A stretch of 64,000 nucleotides of DNA, from contig JAKQEZ010000523.1 of NCBI GenBank assembly GCA_029558435.1, forward strand, positions 32,364 through 96,363. Reading direction: 5' to 3'. The stretch comes from Bacteroidota bacterium (GTDB taxonomy: Bacteria; Bacteroidota; Bacteroidia; Flavobacteriales; Crocinitomicaceae). The stretch's first letter is position 1; each line of letters begins with the position of its first letter. The notes beneath the pieces are model-generated. The model worked only from the letters and a program-made list of their open reading frames with translations. It ran no database searches and was not told the DNA's origin. Positions 46,643 to 55,454 of this stretch are shown here, one piece after another. The position numbers and the translations under genes are program-made.

Positions 46643-47626
46643 TTACAGGCGTTGGTATTCAAATGTTGGCGAACCTTTCTCACCACTATCGCTGTAAAAA
46701 TCTACAAAACGCAATTTGTAATAATAGTCATTTTGATCTTTGATGAGGTACACTTTGTTGTAATACACGTCATACATACTTTGATTTAATGAAAAACTTT
46801 TCCAGTCATAACCAATTGCATCCCAATCAGTTGATAAAGGTGTGTTTTCTGCAACGGTTAAATTTATTTCATCAAATGTTTTTCCTTCTGCATAGCAAGA
46901 TAGGGTTTTGTATGGATTTGTTAAGCATCCAACAACAACATAAGGTGTAAATTCTGGTTCGTAAAATACTTTTGAAAATTGTGTGAAAACAATGTCCCAC
47001 GAATCTTTTTTAGGTTCAATAATTGGATTGGTAACAGCACCCGTAGGATTCCATTTCACAAAAACATAGTTGTATTCTGCATTTTTTTGAAGTGTAATTG
47101 TTTGATCGTTACTTCCATCAATGTTGGCAAAACGCCCTTTAAAAGTTGTAGCAGAATTTTCTAATACTTCCACTTTAAAATATCCTTGTTGGTTGCCATC
47201 GTAATCGTAACCTCGGTCAATAACATAAATACCCAAATCTTTCATCACCATTGAGTCTAATCTACCTGAGGCAATTTGTTCCTTGGCACCAGTCGTTAAA
47301 GCAGATGTATTGCTAATTTGTTCAAATGTTTTGTCGGTAACCTTGGCGGCATACATAATTTTTGCACCATTCATAATTCCGTATTGCGTACCTTCATTGC
47401 AAGAGAATGCTAAGTCCCAAGTTAATTTATTGGTTTCGCTCACCACTTTGTTGTTACCTAAATTAAAGTAAATAATACGATCGTAATTAGAGTGCATGTT
47501 TACAGTAGTGGTGATTACATCACCTGTATTGGGTTTTGGAGCAGGTAATTCCTTTTTTCTACACGAAGTAAAAATTAAGCTACTTAATACAATTAAACTG
47601 AAAGTTATTTTAGCAACAGATTTCAT
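46643..47626 (-). CDS. HmuY-family haem-binding lipoprotein with two HmuY-like modules
   Basis: A 327-residue lipoprotein (lipobox FTSC, Cys22). HmuY proteins capture haem at the cell surface and pass it to a TonB receptor. The C-terminal module (about 185-325) ends with the family segment KVYLIKDQNDYYYKLRFVDF, then GEKGSPTFEYQ, and has its strand WDIVF at Trp210. An N-terminal module (about 45-170) repeats the pattern, with IIYFNLGNNKVV followed by WDLAF at Trp70 and YFKVEVL. Known HmuY is about 216 residues, so this looks like a tandem duplication. Its ATG overlaps the receptor's stop (TAATG), so the two are translationally coupled. The haem ligands cannot be assigned by eye. Confidence 0.85.
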   Translation of the reverse strand: MKSVAKITFSLIVLSSLIFTSCRKKELPAPKPNTGDVITTTVNMHSNYDRIIYFNLGNNKVVSETNKLTWDLAFSCNEGTQYGIMNGAKIMYAAKVTDKTFEQISNTSALTTGAKEQIASGRLDSMVMKDLGIYVIDRGYDYDGNQQGYFKVEVLENSATTFKGRFANIDGSNDQTITLQKNAEYNYVFVKWNPTGAVTNPIIEPKKDSWDIVFTQFSKVFYEPEFTPYVVVGCLTNPYKTLSCYAEGKTFDEINLTVAENTPLSTDWDAIGYDWKSFSLNQSMYDVYYNKVYLIKDQNDYYYKLRFVDFYSDSGEKGSPTFEYQRL

Positions 47627-49878
47627 TATTTCTTAGTATTAAAATTAATAGTTAACGAACAGAAGTATGTTCTTCCCATTCCAATAAGTACGCTCGATCC
47701 ACCAGATGAATGTGCGCCACCAGAACCAGTCATTCCGTTGATAGATGTAACGTTTAATAAGTTTTTAGCACCGATAGTCAAACCAATCATTCGTTTTAAG
47801 AAATGAGTTGAAATGGTAAAGTCCAACATGTGGTATGCTTCGCGTTTAGCTTCAATCACTGTTCCGTCTGTTTGCAACATTAAGTTAGGTAATTTTCCAG
47901 TAAATTTATAGAAAAACGCAAAAGTAGTGTTGATTTTGTTGACAGTATAACTTGGGTTGAATTTAATTTCTGGATAAAATGAAGTAGCACGAGGTGCTTG
48001 TGTTTCAACGATTTGATTTTTTCTAGCTTTGATTGATAAACCTGCATCAATTGAAAGTTCACGGTATAAAATATTAGCATTTAATGTGTAACCGTAAGTT
48101 TGGGCTTTGAATAAGTTTACATAGCTGTATTCCACATTATTTACTTGTGCTAAGGTGATTAAATTGTGTAAATCGTTAAAAAAGAATTGGTTATTGATAG
48201 AGAAACGTGTCTTTTTTATTTGATAATCAGCTCTGTAGGATAACTGGTAGTTGTTAGAAGTTTCTGCTTTTAAATTTTCGTTACCAACGATGTTGTGGTT
48301 GATATCTACAAAGTAGAAAAACAATTCTTTGATAGAAGGAGCTCTAAATCCGCGACTGTAGGATGCACGAATACTGTTGTTTTTATTGATTTCATAGCGA
48401 ATAAAAAGTGAAGGAACAACAGGACTTTTATATACAGAGTTGTAAGATGCTCTTAAACCCGGTTTGATGGTTAATTTATTCCATGCGGTGTATTCCGAGG
48501 TGATAAACAAGGCATAATCGCCAATTGCTTGAGTTCCTTTACCAATGCGTTTTCCACGAGAGCTTTCATAATTTACGTCGTATCCCAATTCAAGCGACCA
48601 ACTTTTTGAATGGTTGTAAATGAAACTGGTTCTACTTAAAATTAAATCAAACATGGAAGTATCCTGCTCTGACGCTCCAGCCAAAGTTTGCTCCAACGTT
48701 GTTAAATCGTTAAAATAGGTGTTTTTAACACGTTTAAAAAAATTGTAGGCATTGGTTGAGTTTACCGACCATTTATCGGTCATTCTACCATTAATTGAGA
48801 GGCTATTATCAGAACGAAAAGTAGTGTAATAATCATCAAATGCTTTTATGAAATAGGGTTTTGAAGGCGTTCCTCTGTTTTCAATATTTTCCTTAAACAA
48901 ACGGGCATCTATGGTTAAAAACAACCCATGTTCTTGTTTGTCTTTGTTTAAACGTTGATGAAGTTTAAAGCCTCCAAAATACTGTTCTCTAGGTTTGTAT
49001 AATTTATTGCGAAGTGAATCGGCAATGCGTACTTTCTCAATATGAAAAGGTTTTTCATCTGCTCTCCAACCGTCAAAATAATTACGGTTAAAATCAGCAG
49101 TGAGTAGTGTGTTTTTAAATTTTGATGAAAGGTTTAGTTGTGTGTTGTAGGTGCCATTACTTTCATAGTATCCATAAACTTTACCAGAAAATAAGGCAGC
49201 TTGATTTTTTTTAGTAATAATGTTGATTGTGCCGGCAAGAGCGTCGGAACCGTAGTTAACCGACAACGGACCTTCTATAATTTCTATTTTTTCTACATTT
49301 TGGATGTTAATTTGGTTCAAATCAACCGTTCCATTCATTTTTCCAATGATTGGAACACCATCCACTAAAATTTTTACATTTTCTCCCGAAATACCTTGCA
49401 AGTCCATTCCAGAACCAAGAATAGCATCGTTAGAAAGTTGAATATTTAATTCGTTTTTAAATAGTTGTGTTAGGTTTTGAGCACCCATTTGCTCAATTTT
49501 TTTAGAGTTGATGACCCTTACATTTTGCACACAATTGCTAACAGTAGTGTGTTGTAATTGACCTGTAATAATCATTTCATCAAATGAAGTGATGGTTTTT
49601 TTTAGGTAAATGGTAGAGGGAATTTGACCTGCTTTTGTAAACGAAAACACATCGTGTCCAAATGCCGCAACTTCAATAAATTGTCCGTCTTTTAATGTAG
49701 AAAAATCAAGCGTTCCATTTGCAGATTGCAGATTAGCTACTTTTTTATTTTCCTCATAAATGGTTGCATTGACTTTTAAGGTTGTTGAATCTTCAGTTGA
49801 TTTAAAAGTAACTTGTTGTGAAAATGCAGTTGAAACAACAAAAACTAAAACGAAAAAATTGAAATAACGGAGTAACAT
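47626..49878 (-). CDS. TonB-dependent outer-membrane receptor, haem-uptake type
   Basis: A 750-residue receptor. Signal peptide about 1-21 (ending AFSQ); a short carboxypeptidase-like beta domain (about 25-100); plug domain (about 105-225) with VKILVDGVPIIG, KIEIIEGPLSVNYGSDALAG and INIITKK; then a 22-strand-type barrel ending CSLTINFNTKK. The partner lipoprotein overlaps its stop codon by 1 base, and a T9SS-exported HmuY-like gene lies upstream, so haem is the likely substrate. This is an inference from context; the plug alone would also fit cobalamin or siderophore receptors. Confidence 0.9.
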   Translation of the reverse strand: MLLRYFNFFVLVFVVSTAFSQQVTFKSTEDSTTLKVNATIYEENKKVANLQSANGTLDFSTLKDGQFIEVAAFGHDVFSFTKAGQIPSTIYLKKTITSFDEMIITGQLQHTTVSNCVQNVRVINSKKIEQMGAQNLTQLFKNELNIQLSNDAILGSGMDLQGISGENVKILVDGVPIIGKMNGTVDLNQINIQNVEKIEIIEGPLSVNYGSDALAGTINIITKKNQAALFSGKVYGYYESNGTYNTQLNLSSKFKNTLLTADFNRNYFDGWRADEKPFHIEKVRIADSLRNKLYKPREQYFGGFKLHQRLNKDKQEHGLFLTIDARLFKENIENRGTPSKPYFIKAFDDYYTTFRSDNSLSINGRMTDKWSVNSTNAYNFFKRVKNTYFNDLTTLEQTLAGASEQDTSMFDLILSRTSFIYNHSKSWSLELGYDVNYESSRGKRIGKGTQAIGDYALFITSEYTAWNKLTIKPGLRASYNSVYKSPVVPSLFIRYEINKNNSIRASYSRGFRAPSIKELFFYFVDINHNIVGNENLKAETSNNYQLSYRADYQIKKTRFSINNQFFFNDLHNLITLAQVNNVEYSYVNLFKAQTYGYTLNANILYRELSIDAGLSIKARKNQIVETQAPRATSFYPEIKFNPSYTVNKINTTFAFFYKFTGKLPNLMLQTDGTVIEAKREAYHMLDFTISTHFLKRMIGLTIGAKNLLNVTSINGMTGSGGAHSSGGSSVLIGMGRTYFCSLTINFNTKK

Positions 49879-49899
49879 TGGTGTGTTTTTTAATTAAAT

Positions 49900-49933
49900 A
49901 AGGAAGGTGAATCAAAAGCAATTCACCCTCCTT
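49900..49933 (-). terminator. Hairpin between the T9SS HmuY-like gene and the TonB receptor gene
   Basis: AAGGAAGGTGAAT pairs with ATTCACCCTCCTT with one mismatch and an 8-base loop. On the minus strand the 3' flank is T/A-rich, without a perfect U-tract. It probably lowers readthrough into the receptor gene or stabilises the upstream mRNA. Confidence 0.55.
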
Positions 49934-49949
49934 GGCTATGACTGTTTAT

Positions 49950-51212
49950 TTATTTTTTTACAATATTTTTTACAATCGAAGAACCATTTTGGTTGATTTG
50001 TACGAAGTACATACCATTTGTTAAATTAGACAAATCCAATTGGTGTTGTGTAATTCCAGAAGTTGAAGCTAAGCTTTGAGCAACTACTACTTGTCCCATT
50101 TGGTTTCTAACAATAATTTCAGTTGCCCCTTTTCCTTCAAAAACAACTGTAGCAGTGTTTTCTACTGGGTTTGGATATACATCAACAAATTGAGTAGCAA
50201 CATTTTCAACACCTGCATAAGCAATATGCTCTTTCATGAATTTTGTTTCACCTGTTGATGAACCGCTAAAAGAAGTAGGATACAATTTCCAAACATCGCC
50301 TGCAGCATTTTGTAAGTAATATACTTTAGAATCAGTTACTTCCCAAGCAAATGTTTGCATGTTCAATGATTTGTAGGTAGAACCAATGTTGTTTTTCTTG
50401 TTTACAAAATTAGCACTACTGTAATCATTGTGAGATGCTTGGTTTCCAGAACCTACATTAACTGTTGCAACATCCCATTTAGGGTTTACTAAAATTCCTG
50501 TTACAACTTGGTTAGGTGTAGTTCCATACCAATCGTAGTGCTTAGTTGCCCACAAGTCCCAACCTGCTAATTCTAAATCTTTTACTTGCCCATCAGCAAA
50601 GTTAAAGAATACGAAATTTTTAGTTGCATAATCAGTAGAACCATTAATTTCTACTTGTGTACCTTCTGTATTGTCAGAAATTAACGCATAGTTAAAAGTG
50701 TATTTACCAGCAGCTTTGCTAACAATTTTAAATTTATAACAATCACTTCCAATTTTCACAATATAAAGAGAGTCTCCTGTGATTTGGTGATTAATTGAAT
50801 TGTATTGTCCCCAACCATAATCAAATTGAGTTCCATTTGTACTTTGGTTGAAAGCCCCAACTTCATAATCCAATGAGTCGTTGTATAATTTTGGCCACGT
50901 AGAGAATCCTGTTGTATCAACAGAAGCAAATGTAGACGCATCACCATTTGGGTATACAGAAATACTGATACCAGCTTGCCCCATTCCTGGAGAAGGTAAG
51001 CCTGGATTTGAAACAACTGCTACTGAATAGGCACTTGTTGCAAAGCCAACATGCCAACTGTTTGCAGCGTGTGTTGATCTTGAACCATCTTCTAATTTCA
51101 AATACATTTCATTTGCATAAGAAGCTCCCATTTTGATTGAATCTTGAACAGCTTGTGAAAAGCCACTAAATGCCAAAAGTAGAGAAGCTAAACTGAGTGT
51201 AAATTTTTTCAT
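49950..51212 (-). CDS. T9SS-secreted protein with two HmuY-like modules
   Basis: A 420-residue exported protein. Signal peptide about 1-20 (ending GFSQ). Two HmuY-like modules follow. Module 1 (about 30-178) has WHVGFATSAYSVAVV (Trp53) and SLYIVKIGSDCYKFKIVSKA. Module 2 (about 197-330) has FVFFNFADGQVKDLELAGWD (Trp218) and KVYYLQNAAGDVWKLYPTSF, then GETKF. About 341-420 is a type A T9SS C-terminal domain (VDVYPNPVENTATVVFEGKG; end NGSSIVKNIVKK). The module call rests on pattern similarity to the lipoprotein two genes downstream. It is the first gene of the haem locus and has its own promoter. Confidence 0.7.
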   Translation of the reverse strand: MKKFTLSLASLLLAFSGFSQAVQDSIKMGASYANEMYLKLEDGSRSTHAANSWHVGFATSAYSVAVVSNPGLPSPGMGQAGISISVYPNGDASTFASVDTTGFSTWPKLYNDSLDYEVGAFNQSTNGTQFDYGWGQYNSINHQITGDSLYIVKIGSDCYKFKIVSKAAGKYTFNYALISDNTEGTQVEINGSTDYATKNFVFFNFADGQVKDLELAGWDLWATKHYDWYGTTPNQVVTGILVNPKWDVATVNVGSGNQASHNDYSSANFVNKKNNIGSTYKSLNMQTFAWEVTDSKVYYLQNAAGDVWKLYPTSFSGSSTGETKFMKEHIAYAGVENVATQFVDVYPNPVENTATVVFEGKGATEIIVRNQMGQVVVAQSLASTSGITQHQLDLSNLTNGMYFVQINQNGSSIVKNIVKK

Positions 51213-51246
51213 ACTTATTTTTATTAAGATTAATTTTAAATTAAGG

Positions 51247-51277
51247 CAAAACTATAGCCTTTAAGAATTTTTAACAA
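51247..51277 (-). promoter_or_regulatory. Promoter of the haem-uptake locus
   Basis: On the minus strand TTG (51277-51275), 20 bases, TAGTTTTG (51254-51247). The start codon is 34 bases downstream. No Fur-like palindrome was recognised. Confidence 0.55.
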
Positions 51278-51370
51278 TACCAAGAAAAAGGTATTTTTAA
51301 AATTTCGCAACAAAATTAGACAATCAAGTCGCCTTTAGTGTCATACAAATGTCAGACATGAAAAAAAATA

Positions 51371-52075
51371 TCAAATCAGTGATTTATTGTGAAAGTTTTT
51401 AGTGAGTTCAATGTATTCTTTTGTGTAGGAATTATCTGAATTACGGATAGTTAGTGTTTTATAAATAACAGTTTGTGGTGTTTTGCAAAATTGTACAATC
51501 AACCGGTTGGGATTGTCTATTTTTCCGTTTAATGTTATTTGAGATTTAGGATATAAACCAAATGATTGGGCAATTGATAGCCAGTTTTCTTTAGATGAGA
51601 ACGGAAAAATCACCCAAAAATCACCTTTGGGATGAAGCAGTTCGTTGACTTTTTTAAATAATTCTTCAATTGCAAATTCTTTTACGTGTTTAGCAGTGTT
51701 GGTACGTGAGTTGTTTGATAAGTAGCCGTTTTCATAATAAGGTGGGTTGCATACAATGCAATCATAGGTGGTTGTTGGTTTAAATTCTAAAAAATTTTGC
51801 TGAATAATTTTAAAGTCGCTTGCCCAAGGTGAATGGTTGAAGTTGAATTCACAATCTATCAAAGAAGCTGTATCAATATCAATAGCGGTTACTTTGGCTA
51901 ACGGATTTTTTTGTTTGGCCATTAATGCTAGTACGCCTGTTCCTGTGCCAATGTCTAAAATGGAATGGTAAGTATTATCCGCAAGGTGAGCACCCAATAA
52001 CATGGCATCGGTTCCAACTTTTAAAGCACTATTGGATTGTTGTATGGAAAAATATTTAAAGTGAAAAACACTCAT
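51371..52075 (-). CDS. trmN6: tRNA1(Val) (adenine(37)-N6)-methyltransferase
   Basis: A 234-residue SAM-dependent methyltransferase. The start MSVFHFKYFSIQQSNSALKV is characteristic, the SAM motif is ILDIGTGTGVLALMAK, and the catalytic motif is NPPYYENG (NPPY). It methylates A37 of tRNA-Val. The rimM stop is 3 bases upstream, so it follows rpsP-rimM as one operon. No trmD, which often lies next to rimM in other bacteria, is present here. Confidence 0.9.
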   Translation of the reverse strand: MSVFHFKYFSIQQSNSALKVGTDAMLLGAHLADNTYHSILDIGTGTGVLALMAKQKNPLAKVTAIDIDTASLIDCEFNFNHSPWASDFKIIQQNFLEFKPTTTYDCIVCNPPYYENGYLSNNSRTNTAKHVKEFAIEELFKKVNELLHPKGDFWVIFPFSSKENWLSIAQSFGLYPKSQITLNGKIDNPNRLIVQFCKTPQTVIYKTLTIRNSDNSYTKEYIELTKNFHNKSLI

Positions 52076-52078
52076 GTA

Positions 52079-52606
52079 CTAACCTAGGTACAATTCCACT
52101 AATCCTGGAGGAGCTGTAACTATAAGCGTTTTGTTTTTTCTATCCACTTTTTGGATAACGCCCTCTTGCAATGGAAGCAAAATTTCTTTACCGGCTTTTT
52201 CAATTTGAATAAGCGGATTGGCAGCTAAATCTATTACTTGAATTACTTTACCGATAGCCCCGTGGTTGGTATCTTCAACGGCGAAATCAACAATTTCGTG
52301 GTCATAGAAATTGGTGTCGCCCAATTCGGGTAGGATAGAAGCGGGTAAATAAACCTTTTTGCGCAATAACATGCGTGCATCTTCTTCGGAGTCTATTCCT
52401 TCTAGCTTAATAGAAGCAAATCCTTTGTTTTTAAGTTTTAAAGAAGTTATGAAAAAAGGTGTCAGTTGACCGTTTAATTCAATAAACAAGGCGTCTAAGG
52501 TTCTGTAATCTTCGGGGTTGGTTACGTCTAAAAAAAGCGAAACTTCACCTTTAAATCCGTGAAGTTTCGCAATATAACCTAAATGAAAGCAATCTGCTTT
52601 ATTCAT
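52079..52606 (-). CDS. rimM: Ribosome maturation factor RimM
   Basis: A 175-residue 16S rRNA processing factor that binds the 30S head during assembly. The N-terminal RimM domain has FHLGYIAKLHGFKGEVSLFL. The PRC-barrel follows with NFYDHEIVDFAVEDTNHGAI, then GKVIQVIDLAANPLIQIE. It sits 17 bases downstream of rpsP, a conserved pairing. Confidence 0.95.
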   Translation of the reverse strand: MNKADCFHLGYIAKLHGFKGEVSLFLDVTNPEDYRTLDALFIELNGQLTPFFITSLKLKNKGFASIKLEGIDSEEDARMLLRKKVYLPASILPELGDTNFYDHEIVDFAVEDTNHGAIGKVIQVIDLAANPLIQIEKAGKEILLPLQEGVIQKVDRKNKTLIVTAPPGLVELYLG

Positions 52607-52623
52607 TCAATGTCAATTTTTAA

Positions 52624-53193
52624 TTACTCAGCTGATGTTTCTTCAGAAGATTCTTCTGCTGGAGCTTCAGTTGCCTCAGTTGCTTCTTCTGTAGCTTCTG
52701 CAACAGGAGCTTCTTCTTCAACTACTTCTGGAGCAGGAGTGTTTTTAGCTTCAATTGCTTTAGCTTTTGCTTCGTTTACAGCTGCTTCTGCTTTCAATGC
52801 TTCTGCTTTTTGAGTTGCTTTAGCTTTTGCTAAACCTTCTGCTTTTCCTGTAATTTTAGCATCTTTCTCCGCCAACCATTTGTTGAATTTTTCTTCAACT
52901 TGAGCTTCTGTTAACGCACCTTTAGCAATACCTTTAATCAAGTGGTTTTTGTACAAAACACCTTTGTAAGATAAAATTGCTCTTGCAGTGTTAGACATTT
53001 CAGCTCCAACTTGTACCCAATGTAAAGTACGATCAAAATTGATGTCAATTGTTGCTGGGTTTGTATTAGGATTGTATGTTCCTAATTTTTCGATGAATTT
53101 ACCATCTCTTTTTGCTCTGCTGTCTGCAGCTACTAAATGAAAGAATGCATATCCTTTCTTTCCGTGTCTTTGCAATCTAATACGAGTTGCCAT
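52624..53193 (-). CDS. rpsP: 30S ribosomal protein bS16 with long Ala/Glu-rich extension
   Basis: A 189-residue form of S16. Residues 1-80 or so are the conserved domain ([20 protein letters not shown], then [20 protein letters not shown]). The remaining 100 form a Lys/Ala-rich helix, then a tail of Glu, Ala, Pro and Thr. Typical S16 is about 80-90 residues; extended forms are known in Bacteroidota. I placed the start at ATG 53193, since the longer upstream frame runs through the leader and promoter. The gene leads the rpsP-rimM-trmN6 operon. Confidence 0.94.
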   Translation of the reverse strand: MATRIRLQRHGKKGYAFFHLVAADSRAKRDGKFIEKLGTYNPNTNPATIDINFDRTLHWVQVGAEMSNTARAILSYKGVLYKNHLIKGIAKGALTEAQVEEKFNKWLAEKDAKITGKAEGLAKAKATQKAEALKAEAAVNEAKAKAIEAKNTPAPEVVEEEAPVAEATEEATEATEAPAEESSEETSAE

Positions 53194-53213
53194 ATTGTTT
53201 TGTTTTATATTTT

Positions 53214-53258
53214 GGAGTACGAAACTCCGGTTAATAATGAAATTAGGGTGCAAATGTA
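53214..53258 (-). promoter_or_regulatory. rpsP promoter -7 box and 5' leader hairpin
   Basis: TACATTTG (53258-53251) followed by CACCC is typical of ribosomal-protein promoters in this phylum. The leader then contains GGAGTTTCGTACTCC (53228-53214), a 5-bp stem with a 5-base loop. A role as an autoregulatory S16-binding leader is possible but unproven. Confidence 0.55.
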
Positions 53259-53319
53259 CGATTATTTTTAATACAAAAGCTGTTTAATTGAAAATATTGT
53301 AAAAGTTGGTGTAAATAAA

Positions 53320-53347
53320 AAAGGTTGTCCAAAGTAGAACAACCTTT
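53320..53347 (-). terminator. Intrinsic terminator of the 66-residue membrane protein gene
   Basis: AAAGGTTGT pairs with ACAACCTTT with a 10-base loop. On the minus strand it is followed by TTTTTT, about 22 bases after the stop. Confidence 0.85.
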
Positions 53348-53369
53348 AAAATATATATTACAAAGTAAA

Positions 53370-53570
53370 TTATTTAATTTGATCTTTGTTTTCTTCTGCT
53401 TGTTTATTGAATTTCTTTTGACGGTTTAACCAGTATAAAACAGCTAAAAATCCAAAAATAATTACGGAAGTATTGAAAACTGTAGTAATCATGTTTTTTT
53501 CATCGTATATAAAAGAAAGAATGGAATCCAAACCATTCCCTAATCCCCACCAAAAATCTGTTGCGTTCAT
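53370..53570 (-). CDS. Small single-pass membrane protein, conserved hypothetical
   Basis: A 66-residue protein with an N-terminal aromatic segment (MNATDFWWGLGNGLDSILSF), one transmembrane helix (about 31-47, VFNTSVIIFGFLAVLYWL) and a Lys/Gln/Glu-rich cytoplasmic tail. It resembles, to my recollection, small uncharacterised flavobacterial proteins found near nucleotide or ribosomal genes. No function can be given. A clear terminator after the stop supports it as a real gene. Confidence 0.7.
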   Translation of the reverse strand: MNATDFWWGLGNGLDSILSFIYDEKNMITTVFNTSVIIFGFLAVLYWLNRQKKFNKQAEENKDQIK

Positions 53571-53675
53571 ATTTTATATTTTTTTGTCAAAGTAAATAAT
53601 ATTTTTTCGAATGAAGCATAAAAAAAATGGTTTTTTTTAAAAAATCAATTGTTAATAGTGAGTCTAAATAACCAA

Positions 53676-54614
53676 CTATTTTCGTTTGATTCCTATCACG
53701 TTGGGTAATTTCCAAAACTCTGCATTGGTAGTAATAGGGTAAGTGTTTGATACATAGCTACCTAATTTCTCAATACGTTCGGTTTCGGTATCCACATATA
53801 AACTAGTTTGTGGTCCGCCTTCCATGTAAATAGCATTTCGCAAAGGACGTTCTAACTGTGTCATAAATCGTATCATTTCGTTTTGAGAGTAGGGAGAACG
53901 AGTAAATACGAAATAAATCTGCTGGTAATCGTCTTTGGCAACAATTAATTGGCTGCACCATTGTGGATTTTTATTCCAACTCATAGGTGTGCCGTTGCAA
54001 TCAATCATCCGAAGACCTTGCGCAATGGAAGCATAATCTTTTTTAACCGTTTCTAAGCTGGTGCATTTTAAGTCAATTATGTCAAATTCTGACAATCCTT
54101 TTCTCAATGGATTAAATGCAATAGCCATGTTGTAACCCTCATATGGCTTAGGGTTGTTGGCATATTCCAATGTGTTGCGCATATAGGCTTTGCTCGAAAG
54201 TTGGCGACGCATATCGTACATACTAGCGTTAATGGCTACCATCAAATCGTGGTGTTCTGCCCAATCTACAATGCATTTGGAAGTAGAATCGAATTGTGAA
54301 GCAGAAAGCATTTCAAATTTGAATTTTTCTGGATTGATGCGCAATAAACTAATTTTAGAATCGCCAATTTTTGATTTGCGGGGTCCATCCATTTCAATGT
54401 AATCCAAACCATCTTCTAAGTTGACCCATGTGTTATCAAACTTTTTATAGTAAGCAGGGTCATAAATGGAATTATAATACACTGAATCTATTGTTGCCGT
54501 ATCATTGTCGTTTGTGTAAAGTGTAGAATCTACTTGCTGCGAACAAGATATAAACGGAAAACACAAAGCAAATATTAAAAAATGCGTGCTAATTGTTGCG
54601 CCTAAAGATTTCAT
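53676..54614 (-). CDS. Phosphodiester glycosidase (NAGPA/DUF2233) family lipoprotein
   Basis: A 312-residue exported protein. Signal peptide with lipobox FISC (Cys24), then a flexible acidic linker. The DUF2233 domain (about 75-310) shows INPEKFKFEMLSASQF, LMVAINASMYD, GLRMIDCNGTPMSW and the conserved AIYMEGGPQTSLYV, which replaces the usual DGG-type catalytic strand. The family is related to the enzyme that uncovers mannose-6-phosphate and to bacterial sugar phosphodiesterases; the substrate here is unknown. The gene stands alone between rsmA and the small membrane protein. Confidence 0.82.
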   Translation of the reverse strand: MKSLGATISTHFLIFALCFPFISCSQQVDSTLYTNDNDTATIDSVYYNSIYDPAYYKKFDNTWVNLEDGLDYIEMDGPRKSKIGDSKISLLRINPEKFKFEMLSASQFDSTSKCIVDWAEHHDLMVAINASMYDMRRQLSSKAYMRNTLEYANNPKPYEGYNMAIAFNPLRKGLSEFDIIDLKCTSLETVKKDYASIAQGLRMIDCNGTPMSWNKNPQWCSQLIVAKDDYQQIYFVFTRSPYSQNEMIRFMTQLERPLRNAIYMEGGPQTSLYVDTETERIEKLGSYVSNTYPITTNAEFWKLPNVIGIKRK

Positions 54615-54680
54615 TTTGGAGAGATAAGTTTTGTTAAATTTAATTCAAATATTAATGTGATCAAATACGATAACAAATTT

Positions 54681-55454
54681 TTAATTAAAATTTTGAATGG
54701 CCAATGTGAGTTGAATAAATTGTTCCACACTCAAAACTTCTGGTCGCAAAGTCAACAGCTCATGTTCAAATCCAATTGGTGTAAGCTTTTTCAATGAATT
54801 TCTCAATGTTTTTCTACGTTGATTGAAGCCTGTTTTTACAACCTGAATAAATAGTTTTTCATCACATGGAAGTTCTGTTCTACTGTTGCGGGTGCAACGT
54901 ATAACACCTGATTTTACTTTTGGTGGAGGATTAAACACATTCTCGCTCACTGTAAAACAATAGGTGATGTCATAAAATGCCTGCATTAAAACACTTAAAA
55001 TTCCATATTGTTTAGAACCTGGTTTTTCGGCTACACGTTCGGCTACTTCTTTTTGAAACATGCCCATGATTTCTGGAATCTGATTGCGGTAATCCAAGCA
55101 TTTAAAAAGTATTTGCGACGAAATGTTATAGGGGAAATTACCCACCACAGCAAAAGGCGTAGTGCCCATTATTTTTGTTAAATCTTCTTTTAAAAAGTCG
55201 GCTTCTAAAATTTTTCCTTCCAATTGCGGAAAGTGAATGTTTAAATACGCAATGGATTCGGTGTCAACATCCATTACCGTTAGGTCGGTTTGTGGTTGTT
55301 TCAGCAAATATTCGGTGAGAGCGCCGGTTCCAGGACCAATCTCCAAAGCACGTGTGCATCCTTGGTGGTACTGAAATTGGTCGGCAATTTTTTGGCAAAT
55401 GTTTTTATCCACCAAAAAATGTTGTCCCAAGTGTTTTTTAGCTTTTACGTTCAT
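54681..55454 (-). CDS. rsmA: 16S rRNA (adenine(1518)-N6/adenine(1519)-N6)-dimethyltransferase
   Basis: A 257-residue KsgA-type methyltransferase. Start segment [23 protein letters not shown] motif [16 protein letters not shown], catalytic motif [14 protein letters not shown] (NFPY in place of the more common NLPY), and the C-terminal [18 protein letters not shown]. It dimethylates two adenines in helix 45 of 16S rRNA. It overlaps the upstream DUF4286 gene by 4 bases (ATGA), so both are translated together. Confidence 0.95.
   Translation of the reverse strand: MNVKAKKHLGQHFLVDKNICQKIADQFQYHQGCTRALEIGPGTGALTEYLLKQPQTDLTVMDVDTESIAYLNIHFPQLEGKILEADFLKEDLTKIMGTTPFAVVGNFPYNISSQILFKCLDYRNQIPEIMGMFQKEVAERVAEKPGSKQYGILSVLMQAFYDITYCFTVSENVFNPPPKVKSGVIRCTRNSRTELPCDEKLFIQVVKTGFNQRRKTLRNSLKKLTPIGFEHELLTLRPEVLSVEQFIQLTLAIQNFN

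Noticed and set aside
53194..53253. N-terminal extension of rpsP
   Set aside because: It runs through the leader hairpin and promoter; the S16 N-terminus begins at ATG 53193.
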